Below are positions 1 to 9,699 of a DNA stretch of 64,000 bases, in pieces. Origin of the DNA: Pedobacter cryoconitis (lineage in GTDB: Bacteria > Bacteroidota > Bacteroidia > Sphingobacteriales > Sphingobacteriaceae); contig JAAAFW010000004.1 in NCBI GenBank assembly GCA_019352875.1, positions 204,522-268,521 of the forward strand. Reading direction: 5' to 3'. Made by a program: the position numbers and the translations under genes. Below the pieces are notes generated by a model. The model was not told the DNA's origin. It was given only the letters and a program-made list of their open reading frames with translations, and did no database searches. Within the stretch, counting starts at the first letter, position 1. Every line of letters starts with the position of its first letter.

Positions 1-312
1 GACTATCAGAAATTTGTCGATGCCACAGGTATTCCGGTATTGGCGAACATTACAGAGTTTGGTATGATTCCGATGTATACGGTAGCCCAACTTGAACAAG
101 CCGGTGTAGGGCTGGTACTTTATCCTTTATCGGCCTTCCGTGCTGCTAACCGTGCTGCTCAAAATGTATACACCCATATTCGTCAGGATGGAACACAAGC
201 TGCGGTAATTGACACCATGCAAACCAGGGAACAGCTGTATCAAAGTATTGGCTACTATGCTTACGAAGAAAAATTAGATCAACTATTTAAACAGAATAAA
301 GATGTCCAATAA
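1..312 (+). CDS. prpB: Methylisocitrate lyase, C-terminal part
   Basis: The reading frame is open from base 1 and ends at a TAA at 310-312, so only the last 103 residues are present. The visible part has the PEP mutase/isocitrate lyase superfamily signature of Prp[11 protein letters not shown] followed by [13 protein letters not shown] and a C-terminal YEEKLDQLF. PrpB splits 2-methylisocitrate into pyruvate and succinate, the last step of the cytosolic 2-methylcitrate cycle for propionyl-CoA. Its stop overlaps the ATG of the next gene by 11 bases, which indicates translational coupling with prpC. The N-terminal two thirds lie outside the window. An internal ATG at 64 is not a start. The assignment is supported by the prpC and prpD neighbours. 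Confidence 0.9.
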   Translation, partial: DYQKFVDATGIPVLANITEFGMIPMYTVAQLEQAGVGLVLYPLSAFRAANRAAQNVYTHIRQDGTQAAVIDTMQTREQLYQSIGYYAYEEKLDQLFKQNKDVQ

Positions 313-1456
313 CCAGGAACCAGTAACATTCAAGCCGAAGAAAAGTGTAGCACTTTCCGGTGTCACGGCTGGTAATACAGCCTTATGCAGTGTCGGTAAA
401 AGTGGTAATGATTTGCATTACCGTGGATACAATATTCTTGATCTCGCAGAAGGTGCAGAATTTGAAGAAGTTGCCTACTTGCTTATTTATGGGGCACTGC
501 CTAATAAAGCGCAGTTATCAACCTATAAGACCAAGCTCCGTTCATTAAGAGGCCTGCCAATATCGGTTAAAAAGATTTTGGAACAAATTCCAGCCTCTGC
601 CCATCCAATGGATGTTATGCGCTCCACCGTATCTGCGTTTGGAAGTATACAGCCCGAAAAAGACGATCATAATCTTGCCGGTTCCCGGGATATAGCCGAC
701 AAATTACTTGCATGTTTTAGTTCAGCATTACTGTATTGGTATCATTTTTCCCATAATGGTAAAAAGATAGAAGTAGAAACTGACGATGATAGTATCGGTG
801 GTCATTTCCTTCATCTGTTACATGGAAAAAAGCCTGAAGCCTCCTGGGAGAAAGCCATGCAGATTTCGCTGAATCTTTATGCCGAACATGAATTTAATGC
901 ATCAACGTTTACTGCCCGTGTCATTGCCGGAACCGGATCGGACATATATTCTGCGATAACGGGTGCAATTGGTGCTTTGCGCGGCCCCAAACATGGTGGT
1001 GCAAACGAGGTTGCCTATGATATCCAAAGTCGTTATGGCTCCGTGGAAGAGGCCGAAAAAGATATACTGGAACGTCTGGCCAAAAAAGAAGTTATCATTG
1101 GTTTCGGACACCCTGTTTATACGATTTCAGATCCCAGAAATGAAGTTATAAAAGGAGTCGCAAAGATGTTGTCAGAAGAAGCTGGCGACCTGCTCTTGTT
1201 CAACGTTGCAGAGCGGCTGGAAACATTAATGTGGAATGAAAAGAAAATGTTTCCCAATCTTGACTGGTTCTCTGCGGTCTCCTATCATTTGATGGGTGTA
1301 CCGACTTTATTATTCACTCCACTATTCGTTGTGTCCAGAGTTACAGGCTGGAGCGCACATATTATTGAGCAGCGTCAGGATGGAAAGATTATCCGTCCAA
1401 GCGCAAATTATGTAGGTCCCGAAAATAGAAGTTTTACTCCAATCGAAAACAGATAA
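302..1456 (+). CDS. prpC: 2-methylcitrate synthase
   Basis: A 384-residue citrate-synthase-family enzyme, the usual length of the short bacterial type. It condenses propionyl-CoA with oxaloacetate to 2-methylcitrate. Recognisable active-site pieces are GPKHGGANE (His about 231), [13 protein letters not shown] (His about 270) and NLDWFSA (Asp about 321), which together match the His-His-Asp catalytic set of citrate synthases. The sequence alone does not separate methylcitrate synthase from citrate synthase, but the position between prpB and prpD does. The ATG at 302 lies inside the end of prpB, and prpD follows after 4 bases, so the three genes form one operon. Confidence 0.92.
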   Translation: MSNNQEPVTFKPKKSVALSGVTAGNTALCSVGKSGNDLHYRGYNILDLAEGAEFEEVAYLLIYGALPNKAQLSTYKTKLRSLRGLPISVKKILEQIPASAHPMDVMRSTVSAFGSIQPEKDDHNLAGSRDIADKLLACFSSALLYWYHFSHNGKKIEVETDDDSIGGHFLHLLHGKKPEASWEKAMQISLNLYAEHEFNASTFTARVIAGTGSDIYSAITGAIGALRGPKHGGANEVAYDIQSRYGSVEEAEKDILERLAKKEVIIGFGHPVYTISDPRNEVIKGVAKMLSEEAGDLLLFNVAERLETLMWNEKKMFPNLDWFSAVSYHLMGVPTLLFTPLFVVSRVTGWSAHIIEQRQDGKIIRPSANYVGPENRSFTPIENR

Positions 1457-1460
1457 AAAT

Positions 1461-2912
1461 ATGTCATCACACATTTCAAACGAAAGGCCGCAACCAGATC
1501 AGGTATTGACCGATATCGTAGACTATGTTTTAAATTATGAAATTACAAACGAACTTGCCTGGAAAACAGCGCATTATTGTTTATTAGATACATTAGGTTG
1601 CGGTTTTGAAGCATTAACTTACCCTGCCTGTACCAAATTATTGGGTCCAGTGGTAAAAGGAACTGTAGTCCCAAATGGAGCGAAAGTTCCCGGTACCCAA
1701 TTTCAGTTAGATCCGATTCAGGCGGCATTCAATATAGGAACGATAGTCCGTTGGCTTGATTTTAACGATACCTGGCTTGCTGCAGAATGGGGACATCCTT
1801 CAGATAATTTGGGTGGAATATTGGCTACGGCAGATTGGTTATCCAGAACTGCAGTGGCGCAGGGTAAATCTGCAATAACGATGAAAGTTGTTCTGGATGC
1901 GATGGTTCGTGCACATGAAATTCAGGGCGTACTGGCACTTGAAAATTCTTTCAATAAAGTTGGACTGGATCATGTGCTGCTGGTAAAAGTCGCTTCTACC
2001 GCAGTTGTGGGCAGATTGATCGGCTTGAATAGGGACGAACTCATCAATGCCGTTAGTCTGGCATTTGTTGACGGGCAATCCCTGCGTACTTATAGACATT
2101 CTCCCAATACTGGCAGCCGAAAATCCTGGGCAGCAGGAGATGCAACTTCCAGAGCGGTAAAACTGGCATTAATAGCACAGACAGGAGAAATGGGATATCC
2201 GTCGGTATTAACGGCGAAAACCTGGGGGTTCTATGATGTTTCCTTTAAGGGGAATGAATTTAAATTTCAGCGTGGGTACGGTTCGTATGTCATGGAAAAC
2301 GTGTTGTTTAAAATCTCCTTTCCCGCAGAGTTCCACTCGCAAACTGGTGTAGAAGCTGCAATGACAATCTATACACGTTTAGGAGTACTAGGTAAAACTG
2401 CAGAAGATATTCAAAGTATCAGAATAAGAACACACGAGGCTGCAATTCGTATTATTGATAAAAAAGGCCCGCTTGATAATCCCGCAGACAGGGATCATTG
2501 TATCCAGTATATGGTAGCTGTTCCGTTAATTTTCGGCAGGCTGACTGCCGGGGATTATGAAGATCAGATTGCGGCAGATCCAAGGATCGATATACTGAGA
2601 GATAAAATTGAATGTGTAGAAGATCCGCAGTTCACCAAAGACTACCATGATCCACAGAAACGTTCTATAGCGAATGCGCTCACAGTAACTTTTCACGACG
2701 GTACAGTACTGGAGGAAGTCGTTGTTGAATATCCCATCGGACACCGCTTACGCCGTGAAGAGGGGATGCCTGAGCTGATTAAAAAGTTCAGAATTAACCT
2801 GGCCAGAAGATTCCCGGAAAAACAGCAGCAGTCTATTCTGAGTCTTGCACTCGATTACGAAAGACTGTTGGAAACACCAGTTAATGAATTCCTCGACTTG
2901 CTCGAGATTTAA
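1461..2912 (+). CDS. prpD: 2-methylcitrate dehydratase, MmgE/PrpD family
   Basis: A 483-residue MmgE/PrpD-family protein, the full length for this family. It dehydrates 2-methylcitrate to 2-methyl-cis-aconitate in the cytosol. Family-type segments include the N-terminal helical region with [11 protein letters not shown] and [20 protein letters not shown], the central [14 protein letters not shown] stretch ([17 protein letters not shown]), and the C-terminal domain around [15 protein letters not shown] and YPIGHRLRR. The gene starts 4 bases after prpC and is followed by a strong terminator, so it is the last gene of a prpBCD operon. No local regulator (PrpR type) is visible in the window; it may lie upstream. 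Confidence 0.92.
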   Translation: MSSHISNERPQPDQVLTDIVDYVLNYEITNELAWKTAHYCLLDTLGCGFEALTYPACTKLLGPVVKGTVVPNGAKVPGTQFQLDPIQAAFNIGTIVRWLDFNDTWLAAEWGHPSDNLGGILATADWLSRTAVAQGKSAITMKVVLDAMVRAHEIQGVLALENSFNKVGLDHVLLVKVASTAVVGRLIGLNRDELINAVSLAFVDGQSLRTYRHSPNTGSRKSWAAGDATSRAVKLALIAQTGEMGYPSVLTAKTWGFYDVSFKGNEFKFQRGYGSYVMENVLFKISFPAEFHSQTGVEAAMTIYTRLGVLGKTAEDIQSIRIRTHEAAIRIIDKKGPLDNPADRDHCIQYMVAVPLIFGRLTAGDYEDQIAADPRIDILRDKIECVEDPQFTKDYHDPQKRSIANALTVTFHDGTVLEEVVVEYPIGHRLRREEGMPELIKKFRINLARRFPEKQQQSILSLALDYERLLETPVNEFLDLLEI

Positions 2913-2937
2913 GGTTTAAACTGCTTTTTTATATAAG

Positions 2938-2967
2938 AAAGGATGTCTGGAAAGGCATCCTTTTTTT
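2938..2967 (+). terminator. Rho-independent terminator of the prp operon
   Basis: AAAGGATG at 2938-2945 pairs with CATCCTTT at 2956-2963 across a 10-base loop and runs into a tract of T. It sits 26 bases after the prpD stop and before the convergent ABC permease gene. Confidence 0.85.
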
Positions 2968-3049
2968 ATGGGGATGAAAATGTAATTTAACCGATGATTT
3001 TTAATGTCTGATAGATAATATGGTCTAACTTATTGAGCAGATGCTATTA

Positions 3050-4177
3050 TTAAGGGACCGCGGTAATATGAAGGCGGTTTCTGATAAAGATAAACCAAGC
3101 CGCAAGAGTAATTAAGGGAAGGGCAAACCACAGCAATTGATAAAGCAGTATTAGGAACATTATGTTAAAACTTATAAAAATGTAGAATAGATATTGTTTC
3201 ATATTTATTCCGGTCAGATAAGTGAGACTGCGGAAGAAAATCAGCATTATAAATCCCGTCAGCAGAAGTACTGCAGTTTGAACTAAAGTATAGGTGCTAA
3301 ATAACCATAAAATTTCCGGTAGGATTAAGATCAGATAATTAAGCATGAACCCGTTAAAAAGGCGAAATCTGCTGTAAGGCAGATTTGGTACAAACGATAA
3401 ATAAGTTGCATTAAACCTGTATTCCTGATAAAAAAGTACACTATGTGTAGTGACAATAGTAAGAACAATACATCCGGGAATCAAAAGATCTGTCCGCAGG
3501 CTGGAAAGTAGGGCATACATGCCTGTAGCAAGAAAAAATGAAAGCAATTTGGTCACCAGGTATGTGAGTTTTAGCTGATCGAACGTATAATAGCTGAATA
3601 AACTGAACAACGGTTTTTTCCATGTCTGGATAAATCTATTGAAGTAAATTAATTTTACTTTATCCTGTAGCCTGTTGAGCAGCCAGGTATAGTATAAAGC
3701 ACTCAGACTTTGTAATAAAATGAGGTAAATGAATATACAGCACGGGAGCAGTTGGTAACCAAATATAAAACCTATCACCGCTGCGAAGCAGGTATAGATC
3801 CATAACGGCAGAAAGATATGAAACTGAACAACAAACCAGGTTATAAACTGTGAACGTAACGGTAAGGCTATAACACTGTAAAATAAGAACAGTTTATCTT
3901 GTTGTCTAATCTGGTTGCTGATATATTGCGAGCTCTTTAAGGTATATGCCAAACAGATCAGAGCATAGAAACCGAGAATTACCGGGCTACTAACTAATGA
4001 CAATGTAATAATCAGGTTCCATCTGGTAAACGCCCAAACTGGTACGCTACCGAGTGTGTTTATGAAGAAGCAATAGCTGATAAATGTTCCAAAGAGAAAA
4101 ACAAGCAGGCCGGCATGCATCTGGTAAAATCCGCCTGCGAATATTTTAAGAAGAACTTTTGTCACAGGGCTACGCAT
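3050..4177 (-). CDS. Multi-pass membrane protein, probable ABC transporter permease
   Basis: A 375-residue very hydrophobic protein with about ten predicted membrane segments (for example residues 18-38, 52-74, 95-150 as two or three helices, and a hydrophobic C-terminal third). I recognise no specific family motif. It is probably the membrane subunit of an ABC-2-like exporter because its ATG overlaps the TGA of the ATP-binding gene (ATGA at 4174-4179 read on the minus strand), a typical translational coupling of an ATPase and its permease. The substrate is unknown. It could take part in secretion, peptide export or lipid handling. Inner membrane location is inferred from hydropathy. Confidence 0.7.
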   Translation of the reverse strand: MRSPVTKVLLKIFAGGFYQMHAGLLVFLFGTFISYCFFINTLGSVPVWAFTRWNLIITLSLVSSPVILGFYALICLAYTLKSSQYISNQIRQQDKLFLFYSVIALPLRSQFITWFVVQFHIFLPLWIYTCFAAVIGFIFGYQLLPCCIFIYLILLQSLSALYYTWLLNRLQDKVKLIYFNRFIQTWKKPLFSLFSYYTFDQLKLTYLVTKLLSFFLATGMYALLSSLRTDLLIPGCIVLTIVTTHSVLFYQEYRFNATYLSFVPNLPYSRFRLFNGFMLNYLILILPEILWLFSTYTLVQTAVLLLTGFIMLIFFRSLTYLTGINMKQYLFYIFISFNIMFLILLYQLLWFALPLITLAAWFIFIRNRLHITAVP

Positions 4178-4809
4178 CAGAAAGGAAATTTCAAGCTCTG
4201 CCCGGAGATAGAAAGTTCAATGGCATCGGGTAATAAATTTTGATCGGGTGTTTGATGTGAAGACAATAGAAATGTGATGTTTTTATCTTGGTAACTGGTT
4301 GTTATCCAGTTGTAAATGGTGTTTAATGATGCTGCGTCAATAGTAATCAGGGGTTCGTCAAGCAGAATTACTTCGGGTTTGCCCATAAATGCAAGTAACA
4401 GGGAGAGTTTTTTAAGCATTCCACTGGAATAGGTATTTATCGGATTATTTAAATAATGTTCCATATTCATTTGGCTTATAAATGAAGCATCCTGCTGTGG
4501 ATCACTTCCTTTAGCTTTTTTGAATAAGGCGATCATTTCTGCTCCCGTCAGAAAACCGGGAAATATAGGTTCTGCATCACCAAAGTTCACCTTTTCACGA
4601 TAAGCAACCGGATGCTTCTTAAGGCTGATCTCTTGGAGATGAACATCACCGTTAAAAAAAAGTAAACCCGCCAGAGACTTTAGTAAAGTGCTTTTTCCTG
4701 TTCCGTTTGCACCTTTGATCCAATAGATACCAGCAGACAGAGTCAAGTCTGGTATCTCTAATACGGTCTGTCTTCCGTAGGATTTTTTAAAATGGCTAAA
4801 ATGAATCAT
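4177..4809 (-). CDS. ABC transporter ATP-binding protein
   Basis: A 210-residue stand-alone ABC ATPase. The Walker A motif GANGTGKST is at about residues 33-41, the signature-like YSSGMLKKLSLLLAF is at about 122-136, and Walker B EVILLDEP is near residue 145. The signature SSGMLKK departs from the canonical LSGGQ, as is common in small Bacteroidota ABC-2 ATPases. It is coupled by a 4-base overlap to the membrane protein gene downstream, so the two probably form an exporter energised at the inner membrane. The substrate cannot be read from the sequence. Confidence 0.88.
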   Translation of the reverse strand: MIHFSHFKKSYGRQTVLEIPDLTLSAGIYWIKGANGTGKSTLLKSLAGLLFFNGDVHLQEISLKKHPVAYREKVNFGDAEPIFPGFLTGAEMIALFKKAKGSDPQQDASFISQMNMEHYLNNPINTYSSGMLKKLSLLLAFMGKPEVILLDEPLITIDAASLNTIYNWITTSYQDKNITFLLSSHQTPDQNLLPDAIELSISGQSLKFPF

Positions 4810-4856
4810 ACAGATGAAGTCAGGTTTTTATCTTAGATGTTTTGATATTCAGTTTG

Positions 4857-4920
4857 TTACAGGATCTTGTAATGGTTGAAATGTTTTTTTTGTTTAGTTG
4901 TATTTTTTATATTTTACAAC
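4857..4920. promoter_or_regulatory. Two dyads in the divergent ABC/lipoprotein intergenic region
   Basis: TTACA/TGTAA (4857-4861 and 4868-4872) and GTTGTA/TACAAC (4897-4902 and 4915-4920) lie between the divergently transcribed ABC ATPase and lipoprotein genes. They could be operators. There is no other support, and short dyads are frequent in AT-rich DNA. Confidence 0.25.
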
Positions 4921-4958
4921 AGTGCTGGCAGTCTGATAGCTTCTCTAGAAAATAAACC

Positions 4959-5897
4959 ATGGAAATCAAATTTATCATACCCATATTCTCTTTCGCACTG
5001 CTGATCACCGGGTGCAGCCCGGTAAAGCAGAACCTAAGAGATACAAAACTATTAGGGTTCAAATACAATTATTGTGCGCCCAACGTTCCTTATCCGAAGC
5101 AAGAAACTTTGTCAAAGGATACTGTCGATATTCAGCTTTCACAGACTAATATTTCCCAGCATGACCAGCTTATCTGCAGAATTCTGGGGATAAGTAAAGA
5201 TATTGATGGTTTGTGGAAGCTTAACCGTGCCGGCGGTAAAGATAATACGGCAGATAAAGTATATCTCAGACAGAAAATAAGTAACAAAATATTACTCGCG
5301 CAGACACAATTACAGGCTGTCGCCGCAGAACTGGATTGCGAGGGGGAACGTGCCGACATGGCTGCAACCTATCTGGATGGACTAAACAGTAAAAGAAATA
5401 GAAAGCTCACAGTCGGTTCAGTAATCCTTGGTGCTTTAACCACCGTTGCTACCGCGGTTATTTCCAATAATGGGGCACAAAATACAGTAGCTATTAGTGG
5501 GGGATTGATAAGTGCAGGATTAGGCGCGATGACAATTAATCCAAAAGGGAGAGAGGTAGAGTTTGAGCATGAGCATAATTTACTGCATAGTATTTGGACG
5601 GAGCCTGAAACGAATACAGATTATCCCGAGTTTGTCTGGGAGATGCTACATGAAAAGAAATTCAGTAATCAAGGAAATGTAACTTTATCAGAAAGTGTAA
5701 AAAGACGGTGGATCCAATTTCAGTTTGACGGCAAAATAGATCCCGAACAGGAGAAACTTCTGTTTGGATCCGGTGGTTTTTATGGTGCCGACGATCTGCA
5801 TACCAGGGCGTCAATGATCAATCAGCTTCAGTCTACAGTGCGTTCCCTTAATCAGGAATTAACTGGCCTGATTGGTTTCGTTGCCAATATGGAATAA
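4959..5897 (+). CDS. Lipoprotein of unknown function
   Basis: A 312-residue protein with a signal peptide ending in LLITGC (lipidated Cys at residue 19). The mature part has a run of polar helices, then a short hydrophobic, Gly/Ala-rich stretch near residues 147-185 (VGSVILGALTTVATAVIS and GGLISAGLGAM) that could be a membrane-inserting hairpin, followed by a soluble C-terminal region. I do not recognise a family. It stands alone: divergent from the ABC transporter upstream and 82 bases before the next gene. The location is probably the outer or inner membrane facing the periplasm. Confidence 0.75.
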   Translation: MEIKFIIPIFSFALLITGCSPVKQNLRDTKLLGFKYNYCAPNVPYPKQETLSKDTVDIQLSQTNISQHDQLICRILGISKDIDGLWKLNRAGGKDNTADKVYLRQKISNKILLAQTQLQAVAAELDCEGERADMAATYLDGLNSKRNRKLTVGSVILGALTTVATAVISNNGAQNTVAISGGLISAGLGAMTINPKGREVEFEHEHNLLHSIWTEPETNTDYPEFVWEMLHEKKFSNQGNVTLSESVKRRWIQFQFDGKIDPEQEKLLFGSGGFYGADDLHTRASMINQLQSTVRSLNQELTGLIGFVANME

Positions 5898-5937
5898 AGA
5901 AATTTTAATCTGATAGTGATTTATTTAAAAATATAAT

Positions 5938-5945
5938 TACATTTG
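5938..5945 (+). promoter_or_regulatory. Bacteroidota -7 box TACATTTG
   Basis: A perfect TAnnTTTG match 34 bases before the ATG at 5980. Transcription would start near 5952. I do not see a clear TTG -33 element at the expected distance. Confidence 0.4.
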
Positions 5946-5979
5946 CCACTCAGTTGCGAATGTGATTGCGAGTATCCCT

Positions 5980-6327
5980 ATGACAAAAAGAAGAAGAGAT
6001 TATATAAAGCAGTTATTCAGCAAGGCAGGTTGCCTTCTGCTGATGGCTCTTTTTCTTTTTATTTCGGCCGCACAGATTTTGCATACACATGGGTATAAGG
6101 TACAAACGGAGCACGCCGGTGACAGTGATAATTTAGATCAATCTGTCGATTGTAAAGTTTGCGACTATTTTATCCATCACCATAATAAACAGATATTCCT
6201 TACTTACCCGCCACTTATAGCTATACCTGTTCCAGAAATTGTCGTTATTTCTACAGGTGTGTTTGCCCGTATCTATAAGTTTACGCTTCAAGGATTTACG
6301 AACAAGGGTCCGCCTGCACTCAACTAG
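5980..6327 (+). CDS. Small His-rich membrane protein of a metal-uptake locus
   Basis: A 115-residue protein starting MTKRRRDY; a GTG at 5962 would add six residues but is less likely. A basic N-terminus precedes one hydrophobic segment (about residues 16-34), then HTHG, then CKVCDYFIHHH near residues 60-70, then a second moderately hydrophobic stretch. The pattern of His plus CxxC plus His3 resembles small membrane proteins of the DUF2946 kind that sit beside metal-related TonB receptors. I infer binding of a transition metal in the periplasm or inner membrane. It precedes the ZnuD-like receptor by 148 bases and probably belongs to the same uptake locus. The metal is not identified. Confidence 0.65.
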   Translation: MTKRRRDYIKQLFSKAGCLLLMALFLFISAAQILHTHGYKVQTEHAGDSDNLDQSVDCKVCDYFIHHHNKQIFLTYPPLIAIPVPEIVVISTGVFARIYKFTLQGFTNKGPPALN

Positions 6328-6335
6328 TTTCAATT

Positions 6336-6350
6336 GCATCGTCCCGATGC
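6336..6350 (+). repeat. Short hairpin between the His-rich protein and the receptor
   Basis: GCATCG and CGATGC are separated by TCC, with no T tract after them. This could be a weak terminator, a processing site or an operator ahead of the receptor gene at 6476. Confidence 0.3.
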
Positions 6351-6475
6351 TCATTCGTTGCCTTCTCTGGTGATGTGCTTTACTATTTTATTTTTATACG
6401 GATCTGGAAAGATATCTGCTTAACAAGTATGTCTTTTCATAGGATTCCCTAATGGCTAATAGCCTCTGAGTTTTA

Positions 6476-8881
6476 ATGAAGAAATTCTTTATTCTGGTTT
6501 TCTGCGTGCTTTGGAGTAAGGTACTCTATAGTCAGGAATTTCGCCTGAGCGGAAAAGTAACCACCACTACCGGCCTCCCTGTCAAATATGTAAGGGTTTC
6601 AATTACAGGTCAATCCCGTCAATCTGTTGCCGATTCTGCCGGTGTTTTTTCAGTTTATGGTTTGAAACCCGGACAATACGAGGTGAATTTTATACATATC
6701 GGTTATCAGAAAAAAATACAGGTGGTTGTTATAGGTACTACCGATGTGTTTATGGCAATTACGATGGACCCATGGCAACATCAACTAAAGGAAGTTGGCG
6801 TACGAAATAAAAGGGGGGAGATAAGGCGGCAGACTGAATCGATGAATATTGAAGTGGTTGGTAGTGAATTTATTCAGCGGAATCTGGGTGGAAGTTTAAT
6901 GCAAACCCTGGACCGCCTTCCTGGAATTAACACAATTGGTATTGGTTCTGGGCAATCCAAACCTCTGATCAGAGGACTTGGTTTTAACCGTGTAGTAGTT
7001 GTAGATAAAGGTGTTAAGCACGAAGGGCAGCAGTGGGGAGCGGACCACGGACTAGAAATTGATCAGTTTGCTGCGGGTGAGGTTGAATTGATTAAAGGAG
7101 CGGCATCCTTCCTTTACGGTTCAGACGCGATTGGGGGTGTGATTGATATTAAACCCAGATCTGCTCCTGCAAAAAACACATTTGGTGGTGCAGTGGATCT
7201 GATTGGGAAAAGCAATAATAATCTTTATGGTACATCTGCTAATTTGTTCGCCCGTCAGGATCATTTTTTCTATGATGCCCGTGTTACTTATCAGAATTAT
7301 GGAGACTACAGCGTACCCGCTAATCAGGTTTTTGTATATGATTACGCTGTAGACCTTAAAAACGGTAGATTAAGAAATACTGCTGGTCGCGAAACTGCGG
7401 TGCATTTGAATACTGGTTATATTAGAGATGGATTCAGGACTGTTTTTTATCTGAGTAACGTTTATAGTAAAAGCGGGTTTTTCGCAAACGCCCATGGTCT
7501 GGAACCAAGAAGAGTGGATACAGAAATGCATGATCGTTCCAGCCGGGATATCCAGATGCCCGGCCAAGAGGTTAATCACCTAAAGTTAATTAACCGTACC
7601 GAATATAGTATTGCTCAACATAAACTGCAAATAGAGCTTGGTTATCAGCGCAATTTCCGGCAGGAATTCAATCAGTATGTAAATCACGGTTATATGCCGC
7701 CGGCTTATCCGGATACACTTCCTATACCGCCAGATCTCGAGCGGGAATTTGATAAACATGTATATAGTGTAAATCTGCGGGATGAGTTTAAAGCAGGAAA
7801 GCATTTGCTCACTGCTGGGATTAATGCAGAATATCAGCATAACCGGATCAATGGTTGGACATTTCTGGTGCCTTCATTTAACCAGATGACCACGGGTGCT
7901 TTTATTTATGACAAATATGAGCTAAACGATCAGGTGCTTCTACATGCAGGAATGCGGTATGATTATGGGCGTGTCCGGCTTTTTGAATATCAGGACTGGT
8001 TTCCTTCTAGCGGTGCAACCGGCGCAACCGGTGGTAAATTAATCAGGGCAAACAACCTGACGCGGCGGTTTAGTAGTGTGGTCTGGTCAGCCGGAATAAA
8101 CTATAACCCAGAGCACTTTGTATTGAAAGCTAACCTGGGCAAAAGTTTCAGAATGCCTATTGCGAAAGAGTTGGGGGCAAACGGGGTCAACTATCATTAT
8201 TTCAGCTATGAAAAAGGGGATGCAAATCTTTCAGCAGAACAATCTTATCAAGCAGATCTGAGCCTGGGCTGGAATGCAAAGAACTGGTCAGTATTGATAA
8301 GTCCATTTTATAATTACTTTCCAAACTATATCTATCTGAATCCTACTGCTTATCATGATTATTTCTATGGAGCTGGCAACCAGGTGTTCCAGTATTCCCA
8401 AAGTAAAGTTATGCGTTATGGCGGTGAGCTAAAGCTCCGGGTCGATCTGCTAAAAGGGCTCAGTTCCGAATTTGTTGGCGAATACCTATATGCCAGGCAG
8501 CTTTCAGGCGATAAAAAAGGGTACGGCTTACCTTTCTCACCACCTATATCTGGTATGATAAGCTTGTCCTGGTCCCCCGCATTTGGAGGGGGGCTGGATG
8601 ACACCTATCTCGGGATCGATTACCGCATTGCCGGCAAGCAGGACCGGATTGTTCCACCCGAAAAGAAAACACCGGGCTATACGGTAATCAACCTTCAGGC
8701 AGGTACTAAAATAAACTTATTTCGCCAGCCATTGATCCTTAATATGCAAGTGCAGAATTTACTGAATACCAAATACATGAATCATACAAGTTTCTATCGT
8801 CTGATAGAATTGCCCGAAGCTGGGAGAAATCTTATCCTGTCTTTGAAAATTCCATTTCAACTGAAAACGGATGCGAACTAA
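6476..8881 (+). CDS. TonB-dependent outer membrane receptor, ZnuD-like
   Basis: An 801-residue receptor with a signal peptide (cleavage near LYSQ), an N-terminal carboxypeptidase-regulatory-like domain (about residues 20-105), a plug (about 115-230 with PLIRGLGFNRVVVVDKG and VELIKGAASFLYGSDAIGGV) and a beta-barrel ending in an aromatic-poor LKIPFQLKTDAN. KHEGQQWGADHGLEIDQF in the plug and PIAKELGANGVNYH in the barrel resemble the ZnuD zinc-receptor group rather than siderophore or SusC receptors. The neighbours, a His-rich small protein and three DUF4625-type lipoproteins with paired His, fit transition-metal import across the outer membrane. Zinc is an inference from ZnuD; copper, cobalt or another ion is possible. 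Confidence 0.85.
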   Translation: MKKFFILVFCVLWSKVLYSQEFRLSGKVTTTTGLPVKYVRVSITGQSRQSVADSAGVFSVYGLKPGQYEVNFIHIGYQKKIQVVVIGTTDVFMAITMDPWQHQLKEVGVRNKRGEIRRQTESMNIEVVGSEFIQRNLGGSLMQTLDRLPGINTIGIGSGQSKPLIRGLGFNRVVVVDKGVKHEGQQWGADHGLEIDQFAAGEVELIKGAASFLYGSDAIGGVIDIKPRSAPAKNTFGGAVDLIGKSNNNLYGTSANLFARQDHFFYDARVTYQNYGDYSVPANQVFVYDYAVDLKNGRLRNTAGRETAVHLNTGYIRDGFRTVFYLSNVYSKSGFFANAHGLEPRRVDTEMHDRSSRDIQMPGQEVNHLKLINRTEYSIAQHKLQIELGYQRNFRQEFNQYVNHGYMPPAYPDTLPIPPDLEREFDKHVYSVNLRDEFKAGKHLLTAGINAEYQHNRINGWTFLVPSFNQMTTGAFIYDKYELNDQVLLHAGMRYDYGRVRLFEYQDWFPSSGATGATGGKLIRANNLTRRFSSVVWSAGINYNPEHFVLKANLGKSFRMPIAKELGANGVNYHYFSYEKGDANLSAEQSYQADLSLGWNAKNWSVLISPFYNYFPNYIYLNPTAYHDYFYGAGNQVFQYSQSKVMRYGGELKLRVDLLKGLSSEFVGEYLYARQLSGDKKGYGLPFSPPISGMISLSWSPAFGGGLDDTYLGIDYRIAGKQDRIVPPEKKTPGYTVINLQAGTKINLFRQPLILNMQVQNLLNTKYMNHTSFYRLIELPEAGRNLILSLKIPFQLKTDAN

Positions 8882-8916
8882 TTCAAAATCAATACAAATA
8901 TTAACAATCAACAATT

Positions 8917-9675
8917 ATGAAAAAAACAGATCAAAACACGCGTAACGCAAGGACAGGTAAAATGAAAATTAACAAGATGGTGATTATGCTGCTCTTTTTC
9001 TCTGCAGCTTTCACTGCCTGTAAAAAAGACGATAAACCAGAGATTTCTGCACCGGTTATCAACGCATTGGAAATCGGCCATGATAATAATAAAATAGCTT
9101 ATCCTGGCACGGATATCCATATTGAAGCCGAATTGCTTGCTGCAGGAAAACTGGCAGGTGTAAAAGTCGAAATTTCCCCTAAATCAGGTACAGGCTGGAA
9201 GTTTAGCCAGGAGTACACAGAAGGTTTTTCAGGTTTAAATAATGCGACATTTCACAAACATATTGACGTTCCGGCAGATGCAACCACCGGCCAGTATTTG
9301 GTGGTCTTTGCGGTAACAGACCAGCAAGGTTCAGTTACTAAAGTCGAGAATATTCTGGAAGTGAAATTCGATCCTTCTTTACCTGCAGCGACCGGATTTG
9401 AAGTAGGAATTAACACCGCCGGCAATGACCTCCATATGGAAGCTACACTTACAGCGGTCAATAAAATTGCTAAAGTCGTTGCTGAAGTACATGGTGCAGG
9501 ATGGGAAAAAGAATTTGAATTTACAGATGCAGCTATGGTCGGACAAACCACCTATAAACTGCATAAACACCTCGATGTAACTGCAGCCCCGAAAGGCCAT
9601 TACCATGTTCATTTAAAAGTGATTGACCAGGCTGGCAAAGAAAATGAATTCGAACAGCATTTTGATAAACCCTGA
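8917..9675 (+). CDS. Lipoprotein with two DUF4625-like domains
   Basis: A 252-residue protein. The signal peptide ends AAFTAC, with Cys 35 from this ATG or Cys 20 if translation starts at the ATG at 8962, which gives a more usual leader. The mature part has two beta-sandwich-like repeats (about residues 45-150 and 160-252), each with an HxHxD-type element: FHKHIDVP and LHKHLDV. These are the marks of the DUF4625 family. The gene starts 35 bases after the receptor gene and probably shares its transcript. I infer a surface or periplasmic metal-binding accessory protein; the two His pairs are candidate ligands. No biochemical role is established for the family as far as I know. Confidence 0.8.
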   Translation: MKKTDQNTRNARTGKMKINKMVIMLLFFSAAFTACKKDDKPEISAPVINALEIGHDNNKIAYPGTDIHIEAELLAAGKLAGVKVEISPKSGTGWKFSQEYTEGFSGLNNATFHKHIDVPADATTGQYLVVFAVTDQQGSVTKVENILEVKFDPSLPAATGFEVGINTAGNDLHMEATLTAVNKIAKVVAEVHGAGWEKEFEFTDAAMVGQTTYKLHKHLDVTAAPKGHYHVHLKVIDQAGKENEFEQHFDKP

Positions 9676-9699
9676 TTACAAGACTAATTTAAATATCAA